Below are positions 8,170-17,014 of a stretch of 64,000 nucleotides of DNA, in pieces. This DNA comes from Acerihabitans sp015654925 (GTDB taxonomy: Bacteria > Pseudomonadota > Gammaproteobacteria > Enterobacterales > Enterobacteriaceae), in NCBI RefSeq assembly GCF_047324175.1, contig NZ_CP178732.1, positions 4,216,001-4,280,000 on the forward strand, given 5' to 3'. The notes below the pieces were generated by a model that did no database searches, was not told the DNA's origin, and saw only the letters and a list, made by a program, of their open reading frames with translations. Positions within the stretch are counted from its first letter, which is position 1; the number at the start of each line of letters is the position of its first letter. The translations under genes and the position numbers were made by a program.

Positions 8170-8910
8170 ATGTCAATAGATTGGAACTGGGGCATTTTTT
8201 TTGAAGCCGCCCCATTTGGCAACACCACCTATCTCGGTTGGCTTTGGGCGGGTTTCAAAGTCACCATCGCCGTTTCCTTATGCGCCTGGATTATCGCGTT
8301 GCTGGTCGGTTCGCTGTTTGGCATCCTGCGTACCGTTCCAAATCGTTTCCTTTCCGCTTTAGGTACCTGTTATGTCGAATTATTCCGTAACGTACCTTTG
8401 ATTGTTCAATTTTTTATTTGGTATCTGGTGGTGCCCGAGCTATTGCCGGTGAGTATCGGCATGTGGTTTAAGTCGGAATTGGACCCCAATATCCAATTTT
8501 TCGTTTCATCCATGGTATGCCTGGGGTTGTTTACCGCCGCCCGCGTTTGCGAGCAGGTGCGCACGGGTATTCAATCGCTGCCGTCGGGGCAACAGGCCGC
8601 CGGTCTGGCGATGGGGCTGACGCTCGCCCAGACCTACCGCTATGTCTTATTGCCCAATGCCTATCGCGTGATTGTGCCGCCGATGACGTCGGAAATGCTT
8701 AACCTGGTGAAGAACTCCGCGGTGGCGTCAACCATCGGACTGGTGGATATGGCCGCGCAGGCCGGTAAACTGCTGGATTACTCCGCCCATGCGTATGAAT
8801 CCTTTACCGCGATCACCGTGGGTTATCTGATCATTAACGCCGTAATCATGTTCTTCATGCATTTGGTTGAGCGAAAAGTACGTTTGCCCGGTCATATAGG
8901 AGGTAAATGA
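8170..8910 (+). CDS. gltJ: Glutamate/aspartate ABC transporter permease GltJ
   Basis: Inner-membrane permease subunit of the GltIJKL importer, HisM/HisQ family, 246 aa. Hydrophobic helices span roughly residues 25-60, 70-95, 105-130 and 195-240. The EAA loop that contacts the ATPase is seen around QQAAGLAMGLTLAQTYRYVLLP. A ribosome-binding site (CCGGAG) precedes the ATG. Its stop overlaps the gltK start codon, so gltJ, gltK and gltL are translationally coupled. Confidence 0.96.
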   Translation: MSIDWNWGIFFEAAPFGNTTYLGWLWAGFKVTIAVSLCAWIIALLVGSLFGILRTVPNRFLSALGTCYVELFRNVPLIVQFFIWYLVVPELLPVSIGMWFKSELDPNIQFFVSSMVCLGLFTAARVCEQVRTGIQSLPSGQQAAGLAMGLTLAQTYRYVLLPNAYRVIVPPMTSEMLNLVKNSAVASTIGLVDMAAQAGKLLDYSAHAYESFTAITVGYLIINAVIMFFMHLVERKVRLPGHIGGK

Positions 8911-9584
8911 TGTACCAATTTGACTGGAGTACGGTGGTGCCCAGCTTGCCCTATATGCTGCAAGGCATGGCCATTACGCTGAAAATCACCTTTACCGCCG
9001 TGTTCTTCGGTATTATCTGGGGAACCCTGCTGGCGGTGATGCGCCTGTCGCCGCTGCGGCCCATCAGCTGGTTTGCCAAACTGTACGTTAATTTATTCCG
9101 CTCGGTGCCGCTGCTGATGGTGCTGCTGTGGTTCTATCTGGTGGTGCCCAGCTTTTTGCAAAAAGTCCTGGGGATCTCGCCTAAGACCGATATCCGCTTA
9201 ATTTCGGCCATGGTGGCTTTTTCATTGTTTGAAGCCGCCTATTACTCCGAGATTATCCGCGCCGGGATTATCAGCATTTCCCGCGGCCAGGCTTCCGCCG
9301 CGCTGGCGTTGGGCATGACCCCGTGGCAATCCATGCAACTGGTGGTGCTGCCGCAGGCCTTCCGCGCCATGGTGCCGCTGCTGCTGACCCAGGGCATCGT
9401 ATTGTTCCAGGATACCTCGCTGGTGTATGTGTTGAGCCTGGCGGATTTTTTCCGTACCGCGTCATCGGTGGGAGAGCGCGACGGCACGCAGGTGGAAATG
9501 ATTCTGTTTGCCGGTGCGGTTTATTTTGTTATCAGTCTCAGCGCTTCCCTGCTGGTGAATTACTTGAAAAAAAGGACGGTTTGA
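8910..9584 (+). CDS. gltK: Glutamate/aspartate ABC transporter permease GltK
   Basis: Second permease subunit, pairing with GltJ. About five hydrophobic helices are present, and the EAA loop is visible in ASAALALGMTPWQSMQLVVLP. AGGAGG at 8898-8903 is 6 bases before the ATG at 8910 but only 3 before the ATG at 8907, so 8910 is chosen; this also gives the MYxFDW start of the E. coli protein (224 aa). The last base of its TGA stop is the first base of the gltL ATG. Confidence 0.95.
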   Translation: MYQFDWSTVVPSLPYMLQGMAITLKITFTAVFFGIIWGTLLAVMRLSPLRPISWFAKLYVNLFRSVPLLMVLLWFYLVVPSFLQKVLGISPKTDIRLISAMVAFSLFEAAYYSEIIRAGIISISRGQASAALALGMTPWQSMQLVVLPQAFRAMVPLLLTQGIVLFQDTSLVYVLSLADFFRTASSVGERDGTQVEMILFAGAVYFVISLSASLLVNYLKKRTV

Positions 9585-10309
9585 TGATTTCCCTGAAAAA
9601 TATTTCAAAATGGTATGGTCATTTTCAGGTTCTGAACGATTGCTCAACCGAAGTCAATACCGGTGAGGTCGTGGTGGTCTGCGGTCCGTCCGGATCGGGT
9701 AAATCCACCCTCATCAAAACCGTCAACGGACTTGAGCCGATCCAGCGGGGGCAGATCATTGTCAATGACATCGCCGTCAACGACAAACGCACCAATCTGG
9801 CCCAGCTGCGGGCCAAAGTGGGCATGGTGTTCCAGCATTTCGAGCTGTTCCCCCATTTGTCGATTATCGACAACCTGACCCTGGCGCAGGTTAAAGTCCT
9901 TAAGCGCGACAAAGATGCTTCCCGCGAAAAAGGCCTGAAACTGCTGGAGCGGGTGGGTCTTTCCGCCCAGGCCAATAAATATCCGGGCCAGCTCTCCGGC
10001 GGCCAGCAGCAACGCGTGGCCATCGCCCGCGCCCTGTGCATGGACCCCGTGGCGATGCTGTTTGACGAACCGACTTCGGCCCTGGACCCGGAAATGATTA
10101 ACGAAGTGCTGGACGTCATGGTGGAACTGGCCCAGGAAGGCATGACCATGATGGTGGTGACCCATGAAATGGGCTTTGCCCGTAAAGTGGCCAACCGGGT
10201 GATTTTTATGGATGAGGGCAAGATCGTGGAAGATACCCATAAAGAAGCGTTCTTCCAGCATCCGCAAACCGATCGCGCCCGGGATTTTCTGGCAAAAATT
10301 CTGCATTGA
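9584..10309 (+). CDS. gltL: Glutamate/aspartate ABC transporter ATP-binding protein GltL
   Basis: Cytoplasmic ATPase of the importer, 241 aa, the length of E. coli GltL. Walker A GPSGSGKST is at residues 34-42, the signature LSGGQQQRVAIARAL near 132-147, Walker B MLFDEPTSALDP after it, and the switch histidine in VVTHEMGFA. The start ATG shares its A with the gltK stop. It ends the operon and is convergent with ybeL; the hscC/rihA-type genes found here in E. coli are absent. Confidence 0.97.
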   Translation: MISLKNISKWYGHFQVLNDCSTEVNTGEVVVVCGPSGSGKSTLIKTVNGLEPIQRGQIIVNDIAVNDKRTNLAQLRAKVGMVFQHFELFPHLSIIDNLTLAQVKVLKRDKDASREKGLKLLERVGLSAQANKYPGQLSGGQQQRVAIARALCMDPVAMLFDEPTSALDPEMINEVLDVMVELAQEGMTMMVVTHEMGFARKVANRVIFMDEGKIVEDTHKEAFFQHPQTDRARDFLAKILH

Positions 10310-10315
10310 CGGGCA

Positions 10316-10346
10316 GCCGGACGGCGGGTTGATCCTGCCGCCCGGC
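10316..10346 (+). terminator. Imperfect GC hairpin between gltL and ybeL
   Basis: GCCGG (10316-10320) and CCGGC (10342-10346) extend inward through CGGCGGG and CTGCCG with one mismatch. The gap between the convergent genes is only 60 bases, so this may end transcription from either side, although no clear U-tract is present. Confidence 0.4.
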
Positions 10347-10369
10347 ATGCTGCCGGCTGGCGGCCCGGC

Positions 10370-10846
10370 TTAAAACGGCCGGCGCTGGAACTGATCGAAG
10401 CCGCACTCCGGGCATAGAGGCAGGGTTTCCGGCGTGTAGAACGCCAAGGTATGATGGCAGCGTTCGCACACCAGATTACCCAACCCCACCACTTCGCCGC
10501 TGGTATAAACCCCGTGGTGATTCACGTCCTTGAAAACTTCCTGCCATTCCAGCTGGGTTTTATCGGTGATATCGGCGAGTTCCTGCCACAGGCTCTCTTT
10601 AATGACCCGGGTAAACACGCTGTCGGTATCGGGCTCCCGGCTTTCGTCATAGCTGCGGGCGAACTCCTCCAGATCGCGGCGCACCGCCCGGGTCACATTG
10701 TCCACCTCGGCGGGGGTCAAATCGCCGGTTGCCAGCAAACGTTGCCGCGCATCGTCCACCAGCAAATCGATATCCCTTTCGCCCTGCTCCAGCTGTTGGC
10801 TTAGGGAGGCCAGTAATTCGCGGTAATATTGAGCAACCTTGTCCAT
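10370..10846 (-). CDS. ybeL: Zinc-ribbon protein YbeL (DUF1451)
   Basis: A 158-aa conserved enterobacterial protein of unknown function. The N-terminal two thirds are alpha-helical and highly charged. The C-terminus carries a zinc ribbon with C127-x2-C130 and C145-x2-C148, ending in the conserved DQFQRRPF. The start at 10846 gives MDKVAQYYRE as in E. coli and has AGGAG at a good distance; the longer frame adds 22 residues with no similarity. It is divergent from leuS. Confidence 0.93.
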   Translation of the reverse strand: MDKVAQYYRELLASLSQQLEQGERDIDLLVDDARQRLLATGDLTPAEVDNVTRAVRRDLEEFARSYDESREPDTDSVFTRVIKESLWQELADITDKTQLEWQEVFKDVNHHGVYTSGEVVGLGNLVCERCHHTLAFYTPETLPLCPECGFDQFQRRPF

Positions 10847-11073
10847 TATCTTCTCCTGTGCTCCGCCAGCGCGACCGAAATGATCTTCCCGGCGAGGCTT
10901 GATGGGTATCATGCTGATAATTTTAGTCTATAACGGTAATATCATTCGGTATAAAGCACGGCGCAGGGGCATAAATCGTCCTAATCCAGGCGATTGTGGC
11001 AGAAATACGCTTCCGGGCGGCGCCGGGTGTTGTTGCCACTGTTGCTTATCAGCTATGCTATGCGGATCTTAGT

Positions 11074-11134
11074 TATAATCGCTCGGAGCTGCGCTCTCGG
11101 AACCGCGGGATCGCGTCGCTATGCGAGCGTAGCT
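11074..11134 (+). promoter_or_regulatory. leuS -10 element and leader stem-loop
   Basis: TATAAT at 11074-11079 is a good -10 candidate, with no convincing -35. Just downstream, AGCTGCGCTC (11087-11096) pairs with GAGCGTAGCT (11125-11134), nine Watson-Crick pairs and one G-U. The element lies 28 bases before leuS and could form a 5'-leader hairpin. Confidence 0.4.
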
Positions 11135-11162
11135 GTATTTCACTATAGGACCACTGGCTGCC

Positions 11163-13745
11163 ATGCAAGAGCAATATCGCCCGGAAGAGATAGAATCCCA
11201 CGTCCAGCTTCACTGGCATGATCACCAAACGTTTAAAGTCGCCGAGGATGCCGGCAAGGAAAAATACTACTGCCTTTCCATGCTGCCCTACCCCTCCGGT
11301 CGCCTGCATATGGGCCATGTGCGCAACTACACCATCGGCGACGTCATCTCCCGCTACCAGCGCATGCTGGGCAAAAACGTATTGCAGCCCATCGGTTGGG
11401 ATGCCTTTGGCCTGCCGGCGGAAGGCGCCGCGGTAAAAAACCACACCGCCCCGGCCCCCTGGACGTACGCCAATATCGATTATATGAAGACCCAGCTTAA
11501 ATTGCTGGGCTTCGGATATGACTGGGATCGCGAGGTCACTACCTGCCGGCCGGAGTATTATCGCTGGGAGCAATGGTTCTTTGCCCGGTTATACGAAAAA
11601 GGCCTGGTCTATAAAAAGACCTCGGCGGTGAACTGGTGCCCCCACGACCAGACGGTGCTGGCCAATGAGCAGGTGATCGACGGCGGCTGCTGGCGCTGCG
11701 GCACCAAGGTCGAGCGTAAAGAAATTCCGCAGTGGTTTGTGAAGATCACCGCCTACGCCGATCAACTGCTTTATGGTCTGGATAAGCTGGAAAGCTGGCC
11801 TGAACAGGTCAAGACCATGCAGCGCAACTGGATCGGCCGCTCCGAAGGGGTGGAAATCCAATTCAAAGTGGCGCAGAGCGAAGAAACCCTGTCGGTATAT
11901 ACCACCCGCCCCGATACGTTTATGGGCGTGACCTATGTCGCCGTCGCCGCCGGCCATCCGCTGTCCCTGCAAGCCGCCGCCGGCAACCCGGCCCTGGCCG
12001 ACTTCGTCGCCGAGTGCCGCAATACCAAGGTGGCCGAAGCCGAAATGGCGACCATGGAGAAAAACGGCATGGATACCGGCCTGTCGGCCATCCATCCGTT
12101 AACCGGCGAACCGGTGCCGATTTGGGTCGCCAATTTCGTACTGATGGAGTACGGTACCGGCGCGGTCATGGCGGTACCCGGACACGATCAGCGCGACTGG
12201 GAATTCGCCACCAAATACGGTTTGGCCATTAAACCGGTGATCCTGTCCGCCGACGGCGCGCCGCCGGATTTGAGCGCGCAGGCCATGACCGAAAAAGGCG
12301 TGCTGTTCAATTCCGGCGAATTTGACGGCTTGGATCACCTCGCCGGCTTCAACGCCATCGCCGATAAGCTGGTGGCGGCGGGCGTCGGCGAGCGCAAGGT
12401 CAACTATCGCCTGCGCGACTGGGGCGTTTCGCGCCAGCGCTACTGGGGCGCGCCTATTCCGATGGTCACCCTGGAAGACGGCACCGTCATCCCCACACCG
12501 GACGATCAACTGCCGGTGCTGCTGCCCGAAGACGTGGTGATGGACGGCATCACCAGCCCGATCAAAGCCGACCCCGAGTGGGCCAAGACCACGGTTGACG
12601 GCCGGCCTGCGCTGCGCGAAACCGATACGTTCGATACCTTTATGGAATCATCCTGGTATTACGCGCGCTATACTTGCCCGCACTATGACCAGGGCATGCT
12701 GGACCCCGCCGCAGCCAATTATTGGCTGCCGGTGGATCAATATGTCGGCGGCATCGAACATGCGATCATGCATCTGATGTATTTCCGCTTCTACCACAAG
12801 CTGCTGCGCGACGCCGGACTGGTTACGTCCGACGAGCCGGCCAAGCGCCTGCTGTGCCAGGGCATGGTGCTGGCGGATGCGTTTTATTACCAGGGCAGCG
12901 GCGGCGAACAGATTTGGGTCTCGCCGGTGGACGTGGACGTGGAGCGCGACGAAAAAGGCCGCATCATCAAAGCCACCGACCAGGACGGCCATGCGCTGAT
13001 TTATGCCGGCATGAGCAAGATGTCCAAATCGAAAAACAACGGCATCGATCCCCAAATCATGGTGGAAAAATACGGCGCCGATACCGTCAGGCTGTTTATG
13101 ATGTTCGCTTCACCGGCGGAAATGACCCTGGAGTGGCAGGAATCCGGCGTTGAAGGGGCCAACCGCTTCCTCAAACGCGTCTGGAAGCTGGTTTACGATC
13201 ATACCGCCCAGGGTCCGGCGCAGGCGCTGGACGTCGCCGCGCTGACCGAGGAGCAAAAAACCCTGCGCCGCGATTTGCACAAAACCATCGCCAAGGTCAC
13301 CGACGATATCGGCCGGCGCCAAACCTTCAATACCGCCATTGCCGCGATAATGGAGCTGATGAACAAGCTGGCGCGGGTGCCGCAGGAAACGGCGCAGGGT
13401 CGCGCCCTGCTGCAAGAAGCGCTGCTGGTCGTGGTGCGTTTGCTCTATCCGTTCACTCCCCACGCCAGCTTCGCGCTGTGGCGGGAACTGGGCGGCGCCG
13501 GGGATATCGACAACGCGGCCTGGCCGGTTGCCGACGAAGCGGCCATGGTGGAAGATGCCAAGCTGGTGGTAATCCAGGTCAATGGTAAACTGCGCGGCAG
13601 AATAACCGTGCCAGCCGACGCCGACGAGGCGTTGGTGCGCGAACGTGCCGCTCAGGAACACCTGGTGGCGAAACATCTTGAAGGGGTCACGGTACGTAAA
13701 GTCATTTACGTACCGGGCAAATTGCTTAACCTGGTAGTAGGTTAA
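11163..13745 (+). CDS. leuS: Leucyl-tRNA synthetase LeuS
   Basis: Class Ia aminoacyl-tRNA synthetase charging tRNA-Leu, 860 aa as in E. coli. The HIGH-type motif HMGH is at residues 49-52 and KMSKS at 619-623. Between them lie the ZN-1 insert and the CP1 editing domain (roughly 220-420, with the TTRPDT motif). The anticodon-binding and C-terminal tRNA-contact domains follow. It heads the leuS-lptE-holA-nadD cluster; lptE begins 14 bases after the stop. Confidence 0.98.
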   Translation: MQEQYRPEEIESHVQLHWHDHQTFKVAEDAGKEKYYCLSMLPYPSGRLHMGHVRNYTIGDVISRYQRMLGKNVLQPIGWDAFGLPAEGAAVKNHTAPAPWTYANIDYMKTQLKLLGFGYDWDREVTTCRPEYYRWEQWFFARLYEKGLVYKKTSAVNWCPHDQTVLANEQVIDGGCWRCGTKVERKEIPQWFVKITAYADQLLYGLDKLESWPEQVKTMQRNWIGRSEGVEIQFKVAQSEETLSVYTTRPDTFMGVTYVAVAAGHPLSLQAAAGNPALADFVAECRNTKVAEAEMATMEKNGMDTGLSAIHPLTGEPVPIWVANFVLMEYGTGAVMAVPGHDQRDWEFATKYGLAIKPVILSADGAPPDLSAQAMTEKGVLFNSGEFDGLDHLAGFNAIADKLVAAGVGERKVNYRLRDWGVSRQRYWGAPIPMVTLEDGTVIPTPDDQLPVLLPEDVVMDGITSPIKADPEWAKTTVDGRPALRETDTFDTFMESSWYYARYTCPHYDQGMLDPAAANYWLPVDQYVGGIEHAIMHLMYFRFYHKLLRDAGLVTSDEPAKRLLCQGMVLADAFYYQGSGGEQIWVSPVDVDVERDEKGRIIKATDQDGHALIYAGMSKMSKSKNNGIDPQIMVEKYGADTVRLFMMFASPAEMTLEWQESGVEGANRFLKRVWKLVYDHTAQGPAQALDVAALTEEQKTLRRDLHKTIAKVTDDIGRRQTFNTAIAAIMELMNKLARVPQETAQGRALLQEALLVVVRLLYPFTPHASFALWRELGGAGDIDNAAWPVADEAAMVEDAKLVVIQVNGKLRGRITVPADADEALVRERAAQEHLVAKHLEGVTVRKVIYVPGKLLNLVVG

Positions 13746-13759
13746 GACAAGGAGGCGTT

Positions 13760-14326
13760 GTGCGACATCGTACTATAGCGTTGTTGCTGGGGTTCGCGGT
13801 GCTGGTCACCGCGGGCTGCGGTTTTCATCTGCGCGGCACCACGAAAGTGCCAAATGAATTAAAGACCTTAACCCTTAACAGCTACGATCCGTACGGGCCG
13901 CTGACCCGCTCGGTGCGCGAACAGCTGCGGCTCAGCGATGTAACCGTTGTCAAAGACAGCGATCCGCGCAGCAAACGCCTGCCGTCGCTGCGCATTACCG
14001 GGTCCAACGAAGGGCAGTCCACGGTGTCGGTGTTCCAGGATGGTAAAACCGCGGAATACCAGCTGGTGTTGAACGTCCAGGCGCAAGTGCTGACGCCGGG
14101 CAAGGATTTGTTCCCCATCAATATCACCGTGTTCCGCTCGTTCTTTGACAACCCGCTCACCGCGCTCGCCAAAGACAACGAAAGCGATATCATTCGCCAG
14201 GAATTGCGGCAGCAGGCCGCGCAGCAGCTGGTACGCAAACTGCTGGCGGTCCATGCCGCCGAGCAGGCCAACGGCGCCGTCGATGCGAAATTGCAAAAAT
14301 CCCTGGCGGCACAGGAAGTGCAATGA
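13760..14326 (+). CDS. lptE: LPS assembly lipoprotein LptE
   Basis: Outer-membrane lipoprotein that plugs the LptD barrel and helps insert LPS into the outer leaflet. The lipobox LVTAGC puts the lipidated cysteine at residue 20; GFHLRGT follows, typical of LptE. It is 188 aa. Start is GTG at 13760, with AAGGAGG 5 bases upstream. It overlaps holA by 4 bases. The C-terminal tail is Ala/Gln-rich and probably disordered. Confidence 0.95.
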   Translation: MRHRTIALLLGFAVLVTAGCGFHLRGTTKVPNELKTLTLNSYDPYGPLTRSVREQLRLSDVTVVKDSDPRSKRLPSLRITGSNEGQSTVSVFQDGKTAEYQLVLNVQAQVLTPGKDLFPINITVFRSFFDNPLTALAKDNESDIIRQELRQQAAQQLVRKLLAVHAAEQANGAVDAKLQKSLAAQEVQ

Positions 14327-15354
14327 TCAGGCTTTACCCCGAGCAATTGGGCGCGCAGCTGCAGGAATCCCTGCGCGCCTGCTATTTATTGTTCGGCAAC
14401 GATCCCCTGTTATTGCAGGAGAGCCAGGATGCGATCCGCCGCCAGGCGGAATCGCAGCACTTCAGCGAACATTTCAGCATTACCCTGGACGCTACCACCG
14501 ACTGGGATGAAATTTTCAGCCTGTGCCAGGCGATGAGCCTGTTCGCCAGCCGACAGACCCTGCAATTAATCCTGCCGGAAAATGGCGCCAGCGCCCCTAT
14601 CGGCGAAAAATTATCCTTGCTGTCGACCCTGCTCCATCCGGATTTGCTCTTGATTCTGCGCGGCGCCAAACTTACCCGGGGCCAGGAGAACAGCGCCTGG
14701 TTCAAAGCCCTGGGCCGCGATGCGGTGCTGGTCACCTGCGCCACTCCCGAGCAGGCGCAATTGCCCCGCTGGGTGGCCGCCCGCGCCAAAGCCATGAAAC
14801 TGACCCTGGACGACGCGGCCAATCAGCTGCTGTGCTATTGCTATGAAGGCAACCTGCTGGCCCTGTCCCAGGCATTGGAACGGCTGTCCCTGGTTTATCC
14901 CGACGGCAGCCTGACCCTGCCGCGGGTGGAAACCGCGGTAAACGATGCCGCGCACTTTACGCCATTCCACTGGGTCGACGCGCTGCTGGCCGCCAAAAGC
15001 AAGCGGGCCGGGCATATCCTGCGACAGCTGCGCCAGGAAGCCAGCGAACCGGTGATTTTGCTGCGCACCCTGCAAAGAGAAGTGTTGCTGCTGCTCACGC
15101 TGCAGCGGCAAATGCAGCAGGCGCCGCTGCGCGGCCTGTTCGATCAGCATAAAGTGTGGCAGAACCGCCGGCCGCTGCTCACCCAGGCCTTGCAGCGCCT
15201 CTCCCCGCGCCAGCTGCATCATGCGGTAGCGCAAATGACCCGCCTGGAAATCGCGCTTAAGCAGGACTATGGCTATCCGGTCTGGACCGACCTTGATGCC
15301 TTGTCGCTATTGTTATGTGGTAAAAACCTGCCCGAGACCCAGCCGTATGTCTGA
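14323..15354 (+). CDS. holA: DNA polymerase III subunit delta HolA
   Basis: Delta subunit of the clamp loader, which opens the beta clamp by binding it through its N-terminal domain. Length is 343 aa, identical to E. coli, and the whole protein aligns by eye, including the N-terminal MIRLYPEQL and the AAA+-like lid region. It overlaps lptE by 4 bases and nadD by 8 bases, so the three genes are translationally linked. Confidence 0.96.
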   Translation: MIRLYPEQLGAQLQESLRACYLLFGNDPLLLQESQDAIRRQAESQHFSEHFSITLDATTDWDEIFSLCQAMSLFASRQTLQLILPENGASAPIGEKLSLLSTLLHPDLLLILRGAKLTRGQENSAWFKALGRDAVLVTCATPEQAQLPRWVAARAKAMKLTLDDAANQLLCYCYEGNLLALSQALERLSLVYPDGSLTLPRVETAVNDAAHFTPFHWVDALLAAKSKRAGHILRQLRQEASEPVILLRTLQREVLLLLTLQRQMQQAPLRGLFDQHKVWQNRRPLLTQALQRLSPRQLHHAVAQMTRLEIALKQDYGYPVWTDLDALSLLLCGKNLPETQPYV

Positions 15355-16024
15355 ACCCACTACTGCCGCCCCGTTTCCCGGCACCCTGGCCGCGCTGTTC
15401 GGCGGCACTTTCGATCCCATTCATTACGGTCATATCAAACCGGCGGTCGCGCTGGCCAAAATGGTGGGGTTGCAACGGGTTACCCTGCTGCCCAATAACG
15501 TCCCCCCCCACCGTCCGCAGCCGGAAGCCAGCCCGCTGCAGCGCCTCACCATGGTGCAGTTGGCCATCGCCGACGCGGGCGGCAATCTGTTTGATATCGA
15601 TGACCGGGAGCTGCGGCGCGACAATCCCTCCTGGACGGTGGAAACCTTTGAAACGCTGCGCCGCGAACGCGGAGAGGACGCGCCGCTGGGGTTTATCATC
15701 GGCCAGGACTCCCTGCTGACCCTGCCGCAATGGCACCGGGGTCTGGAACTGCTGGATACGTGCCATCTGCTGGTTTGCGCCAGACCGGGATATGGCGCTA
15801 CTATGTCTACCCCGGCCCTGCAAGCGTGGCTGGAGGCGCGGCTGACCAGCGATATCCGGCAATTGCACCGCCAGCCGGCCGGGCTCATCTATTTGGCGCC
15901 GACGCCGCAGATGGCTATTTCAGCCTCATTGATCCGGGAACGCCGCCACGCCGGCAAGCGTTGCGACGATATGATATCGCCGTCCGTGCAACGTTATATT
16001 GACGAACAGGGTTTATATCGCTAG
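15347..16024 (+). CDS. nadD: Nicotinate-mononucleotide adenylyltransferase NadD
   Basis: Converts nicotinate mononucleotide and ATP to deamido-NAD in NAD synthesis. The nucleotidyltransferase motif GGTFDPIHYGH lies near residue 20, and the ISASLIRERR motif near the C-terminus corresponds to the family ISxTxxR signature. The ATG at 15347 is chosen because it begins directly before the conserved region and overlaps the end of holA; the longer frame runs through holA. Length is 225 aa. E. coli has cobC next; here 160 bases lead straight to rsfS. Confidence 0.95.
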   Translation: MSEPTTAAPFPGTLAALFGGTFDPIHYGHIKPAVALAKMVGLQRVTLLPNNVPPHRPQPEASPLQRLTMVQLAIADAGGNLFDIDDRELRRDNPSWTVETFETLRRERGEDAPLGFIIGQDSLLTLPQWHRGLELLDTCHLLVCARPGYGATMSTPALQAWLEARLTSDIRQLHRQPAGLIYLAPTPQMAISASLIRERRHAGKRCDDMISPSVQRYIDEQGLYR

Positions 16025-16185
16025 TGTGCCGCCCATGCTATACTGCGCGGCTTATTTCGCCGGCTGGGGCCAGCGCCTGATGCGTTGCCCATTGCCGTAT
16101 TGGCCAGTCATTCAGTCCGCCAACCCACATATATTTGCGCTGTCCCACCAGACTGCGCATGCAAAGCACACCGAAGGGGGAACCT

Positions 16186-16503
16186 TTGCAAGGTAACACG
16201 CTCAAAGATTTCGTTATTGATAAAATTGATGACTTGAAAGGCCAGGATATTATTTCCATTGACGTGCGGGGCAAATCCAGCATTACCGACTGCATGATTA
16301 TCTGCACCGGCACCTCCAGCCGTCATGTCATGTCCATTGCCGATCACGTCGTACAGGAATCCCGCACTGCCGGCCTGATGCCCCTGGGCGTCGAAGGCGA
16401 GAAAGTCGCCGACTGGATCGTCGTCGATCTGGGCGATGTCATCGTGCACGTGATGCAGGCGGAAAGCCGCCAGCTCTATGAGTTGGAAAAACTCTGGAGT
16501 TAA
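16186..16503 (+). CDS. rsfS: Ribosome silencing factor RsfS
   Basis: Binds L14 of the large ribosomal subunit and blocks joining of the subunits in stationary phase or starvation. The start is TTG at 16186: AAGGGGG lies 5 bases upstream and the product is then 105 aa, exactly the E. coli length. The conserved core GKSSITDCMIICTGTSSRH and the C-terminal LYELEKLWS are intact. rlmH starts 3 bases after the stop. Confidence 0.95.
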   Translation: MQGNTLKDFVIDKIDDLKGQDIISIDVRGKSSITDCMIICTGTSSRHVMSIADHVVQESRTAGLMPLGVEGEKVADWIVVDLGDVIVHVMQAESRQLYELEKLWS

Positions 16504-16506
16504 CCG

Positions 16507-16977
16507 GTGAGACTCCAGCTGATAGCGGTGGGCACCCGCATGCCGGATTGGGTGCAAACCGGCTTTACCGATTACCTGCGCCGTTTTCCAAAAGATATGC
16601 CGCTGGAATTACAGGAAATCCCGGCCGGCAAGCGGGGCAAGAACGCGGATATCCCGCGCATTTTGGAAAAAGAAGGCGAACTGATGCTGTCGGCGGTAGG
16701 CAAGGGAAACCGCATCGTGACGCTGGATATTCCCGGCACCCCGTGGGAAACCCCGGCGCTGGCGCAGCAGTTGGAACGCTGGAAACAGGACGGCCGTGAC
16801 GTCAGCCTGCTGATCGGCGGTCCGGAGGGGCTGGCTCCGGCGTGCAAAGCGGCCGCGGAGCAAAGCTGGTCGTTATCGCCCTTAACCTTGCCTCATCCTT
16901 TAGTTCGGGTGTTAGTCGCGGAGAGCCTGTATCGTGCCTGGAGCATTACCACCAACCATCCATATCACCGGGAATAA
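16507..16977 (+). CDS. rlmH: 23S rRNA pseudouridine-1915 N3-methyltransferase RlmH
   Basis: SPOUT-class methyltransferase that modifies pseudouridine 1915 in helix 69 of 23S rRNA on the assembled ribosome. The SAM-binding trefoil knot is visible in LLIGGPEGL and in LTLPHPLVRVLVAESLYRAWS. Start is GTG at 16507, giving MRLQLIAVGT, 156 aa. It lies between rsfS and mrdA in the order usual for enterobacteria. Confidence 0.97.
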   Translation: MRLQLIAVGTRMPDWVQTGFTDYLRRFPKDMPLELQEIPAGKRGKNADIPRILEKEGELMLSAVGKGNRIVTLDIPGTPWETPALAQQLERWKQDGRDVSLLIGGPEGLAPACKAAAEQSWSLSPLTLPHPLVRVLVAESLYRAWSITTNHPYHRE

Positions 16978-17014
16978 GCCGGTGAAGATGTACAGAGTGA
17001 AATAATCCCGCGGA

